A model generated the notes under the pieces. It saw only the letters and a program-made list of their open reading frames with translations, made no database searches and was not told where the DNA came from. A stretch of DNA of 64,000 nt from M3007 sp965249785 (GTDB lineage: Bacteria; Bacteroidota; Bacteroidia; Chitinophagales; Saprospiraceae), in NCBI GenBank assembly GCA_965249785.1, contig CBDFMU010000028.1, positions 27,263 through 91,262 of the forward strand, in the 5' to 3' direction. Both the position numbers and the translations under genes were made by a program. Shown here piece by piece: positions 44,340 through 51,574 of this stretch (position 1 is the first letter of the stretch; each line of letters begins with the position of its first letter).

Positions 44340-45005
44340 TTATTTGCCTTTTGCCATTTGCTTCGGCAAATGCCCGACCACCTTTTCATAAATTTCATCC
44401 AGCGGTTTGTCACGCAGTTCAAAGATCAACGCGACATGCTTGATCTCAATGCCGCGCAATAGTTGTATGGCCAGTCGAACGTCCTCTTCGTTCATGCCGC
44501 TCAACACAATGTCGCTCACTTTACCCGCCTGACGGTAACAGTTGTGCAGTACCTCGCGACCTTTTTCGGTCAGTTTGATGAGTTTGGCGCGTTTGTCGGT
44601 CGGGTCGTTGCGCTCCTCGATGAGGTCATTGGCGAGCAGCCGGTTTAGTACGTCAATACCACTAGAAAGGCCCAGCAGTTGCGCATTGATCACGTCGGTT
44701 TTGCGGCATTCGCCGAGGTGGGAAATATGGTTGAGGAAGTAAAAATCTTCGGGCTGTTTCACCTCCGGGATTTCCGCAAACGCATTCTGCATATAAGCCT
44801 GAAAAATGCGCACGATATATCCCAGCAACTTCATCAGATAGGAGCCAGGGGTGGGCGGCACACCCTGTCCCTGAAAACTGGGCACGACTTCCCGGTTCGC
44901 GTGCTGCGCCATCACATAGTAGCGGCAAAAGTCCTCAATGCTCGCATCGGTATGGTTCGCCTCGAAACTGGCCCACTCATTCACTAACTGAACAGTCTTA
45001 TTCAT
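44340..45005 (-). CDS. MarR-family transcriptional regulator
   Basis: A 221-residue winged-helix regulator. The N-terminal helices (NEWASFEANHTDASIEDFCR) form the dimer interface; FYFLNHISHLGECRKTDVIN and SSGIDVLNRLLANDLIEERN are the HTH and recognition helix; DPTDKRAKLIKLTEKGREVL is the wing, with the Asp-x-Arg typical of MarR. Usually a repressor released by aromatic or redox-active ligands. It is divergent from the HMA-like/MFS pair at 45109; the shared 103-base gap holds a strong promoter (45059-45088), so the regulator likely controls the exporter. Confidence 0.93.
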   Translation of the reverse strand: MNKTVQLVNEWASFEANHTDASIEDFCRYYVMAQHANREVVPSFQGQGVPPTPGSYLMKLLGYIVRIFQAYMQNAFAEIPEVKQPEDFYFLNHISHLGECRKTDVINAQLLGLSSGIDVLNRLLANDLIEERNDPTDKRAKLIKLTEKGREVLHNCYRQAGKVSDIVLSGMNEEDVRLAIQLLRGIEIKHVALIFELRDKPLDEIYEKVVGHLPKQMAKGK

Positions 45006-45058
45006 TCGTCAAATGTATCAAATTCGATGCAAATTTATAAAAATTAAAGCGAGAATAC

Positions 45059-45088
45059 TTGTATTAAATCAAAAATGATTTACTTTTG
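45059..45088 (+). promoter_or_regulatory. Bacteroidota-type promoter, TTG-N19-TACTTTTG
   Basis: -33 TTG at 45059-45061 and -7 TACTTTTG at 45081-45088, 19 bases apart, matching the Bacteroidota sigma-ABfr consensus (TTG … TAnnTTTG). It would start transcription about 45095 towards the HMA-like/MFS genes. Overlap with the MarR-HMA divergent gap makes this the most probable MarR target. Confidence 0.75.
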
Positions 45089-45108
45089 CCATAAATAAAA
45101 CGAAATAG

Positions 45109-45351
45109 ATGTTTATTAAGGCCAATTTTATGGAAAATACAGGCATTATTTCTGTTTTTAAAACCAACATTCCGGGAACTATTTCCGGGGTGTGCGAGGT
45201 TATACAGCACTTTCCCGGCATCCGACGCTGTACCCTCGACGCAGAAGATTGTGATAAGGTGCTGCGTATAGAAAGTGAAAATGCTTGTCTGGAAATGGTG
45301 CTCCAAACTGTTCGCGACATGGGGTTTTTCATCGAGGAAATGCCGGATTGA
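45109..45351 (+). CDS. Small HMA-like (ferredoxin-fold) protein without CxxC
   Basis: An 80-residue protein with the beta-alpha-beta-beta-alpha-beta pattern of heavy-metal-associated domains: IISVFKTNIPGTISGVCEVI, HFPGIRRCTLDAEDCDKVLR, ACLEMVLQTVRDMGFFIEEM. The metal site GMxCxxC is replaced by PGTISGVC, so metal binding as in CopZ or P-type ATPases is unlikely. The fold assignment is by eye. It lies between the divergent MarR gene and the MFS exporter gene and may be co-transcribed with the latter. ATG 45109 or ATG 45130 are both possible starts. Confidence 0.75.
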   Translation: MFIKANFMENTGIISVFKTNIPGTISGVCEVIQHFPGIRRCTLDAEDCDKVLRIESENACLEMVLQTVRDMGFFIEEMPD

Positions 45352-45354
45352 GGA

Positions 45355-45505
45355 AAAAGCAAATTGGCAAGGAGCAAATAAGCAAAAGCATCAACCAATA
45401 GGCTCCAATTTTTCTCAACACCCTCAACCTTTACCCGCCGTAGCCTTTTTCAGGCGAAGGAGGGTTCTCAACACCCTCAACCTATCTCAACATTCTCAAC
45501 AACTT
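45355..45505. repeat. GCAAATAAGCAA stretch followed by CTCAAC array
   Basis: First part (45358-45390): AGCAAATTGGCAAGGAGCAA, ATAAGCAAAAGC. Second part (45412-45505): TTTCTCAACACCCTCAACCT, ACCCGCCGTAGCCTTTTTCA, then CTCAACACCCTCAACCTATC and TCAACATTCTCAACAACTTT, ending five bases before the MFS ATG. Both major intergenic repeat types of this window meet here. Confidence 0.75.
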
Positions 45506-45509
45506 TCCA

Positions 45510-46796
45510 ATGGTTTCTGACAAAACACCTGCCCCAAAACACGTCTTCACCGGCTACCAGAAATTCATGATTGCGGTGCTGTCTTTTTTACAATTCACCA
45601 TCATCCTCGATTTTATGGTGCTCTCGCCGCTGGGCGCGCAACTGATGGAGGACATGCACGTAATGCCCGCCCAATTTGGACTGGTAGTTTCCGCCTACGC
45701 GTTCAGCGCGGGCGCGGCGGGCATCATCGCGGCAGGCTTCGCCGATAAATTTGACCGAAAAAAATTGCTGCTATTTTTCTACGTCGGTTTCCTGTTCGGC
45801 ACGATGCTGTGCGCCTTGGCTCCCGATTATACCTCCTTATTGATCGCGCGCATTGTGGCGGGCCTGTTCGGCGGCGTTATTGGCGCGGTGGGGATGGCCA
45901 TCGTCAGCGATATTTTTCCGATGGAAGTACGGGGCCGCGTGATGGGTTTCACGCAGATGTCGTTTGCGGCGAGCCAGGTGTTGGGTATTCCAATCGGGCT
46001 GGTTTTGGCCAATCATTTTGGCTGGCACGCGCCGTTTTGGCTGATTCTGGGGGTAGGATTGATCGTTGGATTCGTTATTTTATGGAAAATGCAACCCGTG
46101 GTGGCGCATCTGGCCATCAAAAGTGACCGTAATGCTTTCCAGCATTTCTGGAACACCTTGACCCGTCCGGAATATCTCCGCGCATTTTTGGCCACCATCT
46201 TATTGGCGACGGGCGGCTTTATGATGATGCCTTTCGGCAGTGCGTATTCCACCCACAATTTGGGTGTTTCGCTATCCAACCTGCCCATTTTGTTCGGCGT
46301 GACCGGTATTTTTTCGATCATTTTCGGGCCATTGCTCGGCAAGGCCAGCGACAGATTCGGCAAGTTGAATTTGTTCCTGGCGGGTTCCGCGCTCAGCATC
46401 GTGATGATCGCCATTTATACGCATTTGGGTGTTACGCCGCTGTGGCTGCTCATCACCTGTAGTGTGATCATGTGGGTGGGCATTTCCTCACGGATGATTT
46501 CTGCTTCTACGCTATTTACGGGTATTCCGTCGCCACAAGATCGGGGTGCTTTTATGAGCGTGAGTTCAGCGGTGCAGCAGATTTCCGGTGGACTGGCGGC
46601 TGCTCTTGCCGGAGTTATTGTGGTAAAAAGCGATAGTGGCATGCTGCAACACTATGACATTCTGGGCTATGTCGTGATCCTTTCGATGGTGATTGCAGCG
46701 GTGCTGATGTACCGACTGAATACGCAGGTGGAACGAAAAAAGGCGGCGGTTGCTGCTCTTATCGAGCCGATAGCAGTGGTAGAAAATGTTAATTAA
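45510..46796 (+). CDS. MFS transporter, DHA1-type drug/metabolite exporter
   Basis: A 428-residue 12-TM exporter of the major facilitator superfamily, arabinose-efflux-permease-like. Key signs: FTIILDFMVLSPLGAQLMED (TM1), AAGFADKFDRKKLLLFFYVG (the GxxxDRxGRR-type loop A between TM2 and TM3), SLLIARIVAGLFGGVIGAVG (TM4), LVFGLSFA-like symmetry in the C-half with LLGKASDRFGKLNLFLAGSA (second loop A). It exports a small molecule driven by protons. The divergent MarR gene supports an efflux role. ATG 45510 directly follows a CTCAAC array, without a Shine-Dalgarno sequence. Confidence 0.93.
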   Translation: MVSDKTPAPKHVFTGYQKFMIAVLSFLQFTIILDFMVLSPLGAQLMEDMHVMPAQFGLVVSAYAFSAGAAGIIAAGFADKFDRKKLLLFFYVGFLFGTMLCALAPDYTSLLIARIVAGLFGGVIGAVGMAIVSDIFPMEVRGRVMGFTQMSFAASQVLGIPIGLVLANHFGWHAPFWLILGVGLIVGFVILWKMQPVVAHLAIKSDRNAFQHFWNTLTRPEYLRAFLATILLATGGFMMMPFGSAYSTHNLGVSLSNLPILFGVTGIFSIIFGPLLGKASDRFGKLNLFLAGSALSIVMIAIYTHLGVTPLWLLITCSVIMWVGISSRMISASTLFTGIPSPQDRGAFMSVSSAVQQISGGLAAALAGVIVVKSDSGMLQHYDILGYVVILSMVIAAVLMYRLNTQVERKKAAVAALIEPIAVVENVN

Positions 46797-46797
46797 A

Positions 46798-48150
46798 GTG
46801 GGAAACCCGAAGGGTTTGAACATGAATAGCCCCGCATGAAATGCGGGGAAAACTTAGCGAAAGATTGGAACAACCCGGCAAGGCAGGGTTGATTGATTCT
46901 AGGGCATAGCGATTTTTGGCAATAAATGTTGAATATGAAGTACAATTTAGGAGAATTTATATCCATGCTAGACGACCCTCGACGGGGTCAGGGACAACGT
47001 CATAGTCTTTATAATGTGCTGTCGATCGTCATTATGGCCATCATAAGTGGTCATCAGGGTTTTCGTGGGTTTGAACGTTTTGCTAATGCCAATGCTTTGG
47101 AACTGACCCAGGCGTTGAACTTACAGCATGGCGTACCGACTTACCAGACCTTCTACACGATTCTGACGAGGTTGGGGTCTCAGCTGTCTGGTAATAAGTT
47201 TATTGATTGGGCACGGGCCTACCATGCGGAGTGGTCGGATGAATTTATATCGCTAGACGGTAAAGCAGTCAAATCGACCGTAAATGGCGGCAACACGGGG
47301 TTGCAGAACTTCTCGGCGGCGGTGAGTGCCTTTGGTCAACAAAGCGGTCTGGTCTATGGCACACAGCCTTTTGAAAACCGGGGATCGGGCGGGGAAGTGG
47401 AGGCTCTGCGCAAACTGGTGCAGGAATTAGGGTTGCAGGATAGAGTGTTTACCATGGATGCTGCGCACACCAAAAAAAAACTTTTGACCTGATGTTATCA
47501 ATCGGCTGCCACTTTCTATCACAGGTCAAGCGAAACTGTCCAGTGCTGTGGCAGGCCATAGCCGAGCACACGCGGGTGGCAACACCGATATCCACGCATG
47601 AATACGACCAAAAAGGACATGGTCGTCATGTGTACAGGCAGGTCGAACTGTATGGTCCGATGGCGGAGCAGCCATCTGGCTGGAATGGCATCCAACGAGT
47701 GGTCAAGGTTCGCCGATGGGGCACCAGACAAGGTACTCCCTTTGACGAAACGGCCTTTTATGTCCTGAGCAAGCCTATGGATGCGGCTGATCGGGTGGCA
47801 AAGGCCATCCAGTCCCATTGGACCATTGAGAACAACCTACACTGGGCCAAGGACGTAAACATGAAAGAGGATGCCACCACATTGCGTAAACATAGTCAAG
47901 TCTCCCTGTTGATACAATTAAATAATGTTATAGTCAACACATTGACTATCAATGGATATAAGGTGATAAAAAACACTTTCGCTAAATTCGCCAATAAAGT
48001 CAATGAACTCGCTAAGCTCTTCCAAAACCAAGGCAATACCTAGAATCAATCAACCCTGCCCTAAAGGGTTGAACAACGCAACGCAGTTCAACTTTTTCCA
48101 CCAGTTTCACTGGCGGCTATTCATGTTTAACCCTTGCAGGGTTTTGGCAC
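46798..48150. mobile_element. ISAs1-family insertion sequence with extended inverted three-hairpin flanks
   Basis: Core IS: 22-base perfect inverted repeats at 46882-46903 (GGCAGGGTTGATTGATTCTA + GG) and 48039-48060. Beyond them, 46798-46881 and (reversed) 48061-48150 are similar over their whole length: in both, an AACCC/GGGTT hairpin, ACATGAATAGCC, a hairpin with GAA loop (CCCCGCAT/ATGCGGGG on the left, CCGCCAGT/ACTGGTGG on the right), then a CAACCC/GGGTTG hairpin leading into the IS. No clear target duplication was found. So the mobile unit may be longer than the classical IS ends. Confidence 0.8.
46926..48043 (+). pseudogene. ISAs1-family transposase, split by -1 frame change at A9
   Basis: Frame 1 (46926-47492): MLDDPRRGQGQRHSLYNVLS, HGVPTYQTFYTILTRL, first Asp in EFISLDGKAVKSTVNGGN, second Asp in RVFTMDAAHTKKK. 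It stops at 47490-47492 after the run of nine A (47472-47480). Frame 2 (from about 47480, own ATG 47492 in the overlap TGATG) continues TFDLMLSIGCHFLSQVKRNC to the Glu in SHWTIENNLHWAKDVNMKED and LNNVIVNTLTINGYKVI. Together this is a normal DDE transposase of about 372 residues. A -1 slip on the A9 tract joins the frames; programmed frameshift, decay and homopolymer miscount are all possible. Confidence 0.85.
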
Positions 48151-48154
48151 TTAG

Positions 48155-48183
48155 ACTTCCCATGTTTCAAAAACATGGGAAGT
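48155..48183. terminator. Perfect 13-bp palindrome with CAA loop
   Basis: Arms ACTTCCCATGTTT (48155-48167) and its exact complement (48171-48183). It is the likely terminator of the winged-helix regulator gene (stop at 48192, minus strand), though the T-run is short. Same architecture as the palindromes at 4396 and 43895 but different wording. Confidence 0.65.
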
Positions 48184-48191
48184 TTCATCAA

Positions 48192-49103
48192 TCAAGTAGC
48201 CTGCATTTCCAGCCGATACCCCACCCCATGCACCGTGGCAATACGCACGGTTGGGTCGTCCCGCAGCATTTTGCGTAAGCGCGATACAAACACGTCTACG
48301 CTGCGCCCAACGATAATGCCCTCATCATTCCAGACGGATTGCAGGATAAAATCGCGTTCCAAAAGTTGGTGTAAATTACTGACAAACAGATGCAGCAATT
48401 TGGCTTCGCGATAAGTTAATTGGTGCTGAACGGAGCCAACAAGCAGCGTTTGGTTAGCAAAATCAAGGCTGGAATTGCCAAAATGTAAGCGCACTGATTC
48501 TTCCGCAGCAGCCCGCGGAGCAGCCAGTGCGCTTTTTCTATTTCGAGTCGCCCATTGCCACGCGGCATAGGAAATACCGCCCAGCAAAAAACCGCTGGCC
48601 AATAACCACCAGCCAGTTGATGGGAGCGGAGCGGAGTTCGGCGAGTCAAAAGTGACCTGCAAATTATAACAATCGCTGCCTTGCTCACGACCACTGCAGG
48701 CCACCCCCATACCTTGCTGCATTTCTTTTACATTGTAGCCCAACAGCAAATCGCCAGCTACACAACCCAGTACGGCTACATCGTAATCCCGTTGAATATC
48801 ATGCAATTGGAAAGATTCCTGCAAGAGCGCAGGCAACCGATCATAGTTGAACGAGTGTTCCAAACGTAGCAGAAAAGTATTCGCGTCCAGCCGTCTTACC
48901 GGCGCGATGCGGGAAGTAGAATCGCCACTTTCTGCCAATAAATGATGCGCTGTACGACGCATTGCGAGGTTGACTTTCTCCTCAAAACGAGGAGTATCCG
49001 CGTCAACAGAAGTCGGCGAAAACCAGGCAAACCGGGTGAACAGCAAGCCTACTGACAACAATGCGGTGGCTACGGCTAATTTTTTAATTACCGAACGAGT
49101 CAT
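48192..49103 (-). CDS. Membrane-bound regulator: periplasmic sensor, C-terminal winged helix
   Basis: A 303-residue one-component regulator. TM1 about 5-24 (VIKKLAVATALLSVGLLFTR), a periplasmic domain about 25-158 (SGDSTSRIAPVRRLDANTFL, VLGCVAGDLLLGYN), TM2 about 160-180 (WWLLASGFLLGGISYAAWQW), then a PhoB/OmpR-type winged helix about 205-303 (QHQLTYREAKLLHLFVSNLH, SVDVFVSRLRKMLRDDPTVR, IATVHGVGYRLEM). ToxR/CadC proteins have the DNA-binding domain at the N-terminus; here the order is reversed. ATG 49103 was preferred because it precedes TM1. It starts 39 bases after the 49142 gene stop, on the same strand, so the two form an operon. Confidence 0.85.
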   Translation of the reverse strand: MTRSVIKKLAVATALLSVGLLFTRFAWFSPTSVDADTPRFEEKVNLAMRRTAHHLLAESGDSTSRIAPVRRLDANTFLLRLEHSFNYDRLPALLQESFQLHDIQRDYDVAVLGCVAGDLLLGYNVKEMQQGMGVACSGREQGSDCYNLQVTFDSPNSAPLPSTGWWLLASGFLLGGISYAAWQWATRNRKSALAAPRAAAEESVRLHFGNSSLDFANQTLLVGSVQHQLTYREAKLLHLFVSNLHQLLERDFILQSVWNDEGIIVGRSVDVFVSRLRKMLRDDPTVRIATVHGVGYRLEMQAT

Positions 49104-49141
49104 GTCCGCAAAGATACTCCACCAGTCCCGATGCGCCATAT

Positions 49142-49618
49142 TCAACAGCCGCCTCCGACTAGTTTTATAATCCGTTTTGCCGAGCGGTCGCTTGCCCGAA
49201 CGGGCTCAATAATCAAATGATCGCCTAGTTTAGCCCCTTTCAATATCTCCGATAATTTAATACTAAAAACTTGCTGGCTACTATTGCACTGCGGGTTATT
49301 GACAATCGCCCCATCGCGCCGCAGATACACCCGGAAAGGGATTTTCTCGGCATTTGGCATGTCCAGATTTCCTTTTACGACCGCAAGTACACCTTTGCTG
49401 TAAATCCCGAACATGGTATAATCCAAAGGTTTATCATTCACGATCAGTGGGTTCCAGGCGAAATCGCTGTTGGCAGATTTTTCTTTGGGCTGGATTTCAT
49501 TGTCTAACATAATGGAAGCCGCACGGTACCAACTGTCTACTACACTGAATTGGGCGAAGGCCGAATGAAAAGTTGCGCAGCAAAACAGGGCGAGCGCTAG
49601 GCGAAGTACTTTATACAT
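49142..49618 (-). CDS. Small secreted protein, partner of the membrane-bound regulator
   Basis: A 158-residue exported protein. Signal peptide 1-22 (MYKVLRLALALFCC…SAFAQ). The mature part is beta-rich: PLDYTMFGIYSKGVLAVVKG, NAEKIPFRVYLRRDGAIVNN, QVFSIKLSEILKGAKLGDHL, IIEPVRASDRSAKRIIKLVG, ending in GGGC. No family was recognised. It lies directly upstream of the regulator in one operon, an arrangement common to sensor-regulator pairs in Saprospiria-like bacteria; it could be the sensed or regulated envelope protein. ATG 49618 was chosen because the upstream 37 residues have no signal-peptide character. Confidence 0.75.
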   Translation of the reverse strand: MYKVLRLALALFCCATFHSAFAQFSVVDSWYRAASIMLDNEIQPKEKSANSDFAWNPLIVNDKPLDYTMFGIYSKGVLAVVKGNLDMPNAEKIPFRVYLRRDGAIVNNPQCNSSQQVFSIKLSEILKGAKLGDHLIIEPVRASDRSAKRIIKLVGGGC

Positions 49619-49729
49619 GTGTATTGATTTAAAAATGAATGATGCACCAAAAGTATAGGCTTGCTTAAAGTAGGCTCGTAAATGCTTGTAAAACAGTGTA
49701 AAGGACTTGTAAAACCTTTGTATAGACAT

Positions 49730-49762
49730 AAAAAAGCCGCCATTTCTGCTTGAAATGGCGGC
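49730..49762 (-). terminator. Intrinsic terminator after serC
   Basis: On the minus strand, an 11-base perfect stem (GCCGCCATTTC / GAAATGGCGGC, 49736-49746 and 49752-49762) with a five-base loop is followed by T6. It lies between the serC stop (49966) and the downstream minus-strand gene (start 49618), separating the two transcription units. Confidence 0.85.
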
Positions 49763-49824
49763 GAACCTATGAGGAGGCTGAAATTTATTTGAAAACTTAC
49801 CTAATCAATCTTTTACCCCGCAAT

Positions 49825-49919
49825 CTGTCATCCTGAACGCAGTGAAGGAACTGGCTAAGTAGAACGTGGGTTGTTCCGCTTCGATCATGGCCAGATTCTT
49901 CCTAACGTCAGAATGACAA
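49825..49919. repeat. Imperfect long inverted repeat (GTCATCCTGAACG type)
   Basis: TGTCATCCTGAACGCAGTGA … and the complementary TCAGAATGACA end (about 49908-49919) form an imperfect, 95-base inverted repeat. The wording TGTCAT(C/T)CTGA is that of intergenic palindromes frequent in Bacteroidota. It lies between the serC stop and its terminator. Confidence 0.6.
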
Positions 49920-49965
49920 CACCGATTTATGGATAATAGGAGCAGTTTACTTAGTCGATAAAATT

Positions 49966-51042
49966 CTACCCTTTGCGCTGCGCAAAATCCGCCATCAAAT
50001 TCACCAAAGCCTGCACACTGCTCTTCGGCATAGCGTTATAAATGCTGGCCCGGAATCCGCCTACCGAGCGGTGGCCTTTCAGGCCGACCATTCCGTTGGC
50101 TTCGGTTTCCTTTAAAAATTCCTTTTCGAGCCCGGCGTATTTTTCCTCCATCACAAAGCAGACATTCATCAGCGAACGGTCTTCCTTGACCACCGTGCCT
50201 TTGAACAGCGGATTGCGGTCTATTTCGTCGTACAGGATGGCGGCTTTGATTTTGTTGCGGCGTTGCATGGCTTTCAGGCCGCCATTTTTTTTCAGCCAGC
50301 GCAGCGTCAGCATACTCACATAAATCGGGAATACTGGCGGCGTATTGTACAGGGAATTTTCCTGAATAAAAGTGCGATAATCCAGCATAGCGGGTATATA
50401 ACGCTGTACCGTGCCGAGCATATCCTCGCGGACGATGACGACGGTGGTGCCGGCCGGGCCGATATTTTTCTGCGCGCCAGCGTAAATCAGACCGAAAGCC
50501 GAAACATCTATCGGGCGGCTCAGAAAATCGGACGACATATCACATACCAGTGGCACGGGCGACTTCGGGAAACGCTGCAATTGGGTGCCGTAAATGGTGT
50601 TATTGCTAGTCAAATGCAGATATTTGACCTCTTTCGGGATTTTGTAGCCCTTCGGAATGCGCGTATAATTTTCTGCTTTGGAAGAAGCGAGCACCTGGAC
50701 TTGCCCGAATCCTTTGGCTTCTTTGATGGCTTTATTGGCCCAAACGCCCGTTTCTACGTAAGCGGCGGTCTCGTTTTCGCTCAGGATATTCATGGGCGCC
50801 ATATAAAACTGGGTGCTGGCCCCACCAGAAAGCCAGAGAATCTTGTAGCCAGCTGGCAAGTCGAGCAACTCCTGCATTAAGGCATTGGCCTCTTCAATAA
50901 TGGCCGTAAATTCCGGTCCCCGGTGACTCAACTCCATGATACTTAGGCCACTTCCGGCATAGTTAGCCGCACCCTTGGCGGCTTCCTTGATCACCGAAGC
51001 TGGCAAAATGGCTGGCCCGGCGGAAAAATTGTGCATTTTCAT
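49966..51042 (-). CDS. serC: Phosphoserine aminotransferase
   Basis: A 358-residue class V PLP aminotransferase converting 3-phosphohydroxypyruvate and glutamate to phosphoserine (serine and, in some bacteria, PLP synthesis). HNFSAGPAILPASVIKEAA is the N-terminal signature; LWLSGGASTQFYMAPMNIL binds phosphate; FGLIYAGAQKNIGPAGTTVV holds the Schiff-base Lys; KGHRSVGGFRASIYNAMP is the C-terminal substrate-binding segment. ATG 51042 or 51036 are equivalent. A consensus promoter lies at 51102-51132. Confidence 0.96.
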   Translation of the reverse strand: MKMHNFSAGPAILPASVIKEAAKGAANYAGSGLSIMELSHRGPEFTAIIEEANALMQELLDLPAGYKILWLSGGASTQFYMAPMNILSENETAAYVETGVWANKAIKEAKGFGQVQVLASSKAENYTRIPKGYKIPKEVKYLHLTSNNTIYGTQLQRFPKSPVPLVCDMSSDFLSRPIDVSAFGLIYAGAQKNIGPAGTTVVIVREDMLGTVQRYIPAMLDYRTFIQENSLYNTPPVFPIYVSMLTLRWLKKNGGLKAMQRRNKIKAAILYDEIDRNPLFKGTVVKEDRSLMNVCFVMEEKYAGLEKEFLKETEANGMVGLKGHRSVGGFRASIYNAMPKSSVQALVNLMADFAQRKG

Positions 51043-51101
51043 GTCTGTGTGTTTAGGTGTAAATTTGACGTTTTGGGGTCCGTGCTTTTGAAAGGAAGGC
51101 G

Positions 51102-51132
51102 CAAAAGTAGGGGGTTAGGAAGGAAAATGCAA
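51102..51132 (-). promoter_or_regulatory. Bacteroidota-type promoter of serC
   Basis: On the minus strand, TTG (51132-51130) and TACTTTTG (51109-51102) are 20 bases apart, matching TTG-N19-21-TAnnTTTG. About 60 bases from the serC start. Confidence 0.75.
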
Positions 51133-51445
51133 AAAGTGGTAAAATGCCTAACGCGAGCCTTTTGAAAATCTAAACAACGGACATAGTGAAGCACTAACGT
51201 GGAGTGAGTAACCCGTAAAATCCGATTAGAAGAGAAAGGTGGCTCGCAAAAAACTTGCTAAAAATCTGACTGACCGAATGCTTTTCAATGGAAAAACTGG
51301 AACTTCGCCCATGAGTGTACTGCCGTTTATTGCTCTATGCGCTTGCAACGAACAGCAGTGCGGGCTTGCCCCGACAAGGCTTAACAAAGCGAATTTTCAC
51401 GCAATAGGCTCTATATGACGGAGTTGACGGCAAGTCATAGTTAGC
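51133..51445. other. Gene-free stretch between divergent serC and Crp genes
   Basis: No coding region, hairpin or known element could be supported here. GCCTAACG near 51149 and AGTTAGC near 51440 are reminiscent of integron recombination cores but are too far apart and unpaired. The stretch is not AT-rich and could be the remains of a decayed gene. Confidence 0.4.
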
Positions 51446-51556
51446 ATTATAGCCAACGCAAAGTGGTTTTGAAAGAAAGGGAAATGCAAAGTGCCGATAA
51501 TCAAAATATCTCAACATTCTCAACATTCTCAACCTCTCAACGCTTACTATAATATT
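51446..51556. repeat. Dispersed ~110-bp element, copy 3
   Basis: TATAGCCAACGCAAAGTGGT, TTTGAAAGAAAGGGAAATGC, AAAGTGCCGATAATCAAAAT, then two CTCAACATT units, CTCAACCT, CTCAACGC, ending TTACTATAATATTG. Ends 19 bases before the Crp-family start codon at 51575. TACTATAATATTG could serve as a promoter-like box, but the TSS would be very close to the ATG. Confidence 0.8.
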
Positions 51557-51574
51557 GCGAGTCCCCTACAAAAT

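Noticed and set aside
51149..51446. GCCTAAC … GTTAGC resembling an integron attC site
   Set aside because: The cores are about 290 bases apart without the paired inner boxes, and there is no integrase or cassette array.
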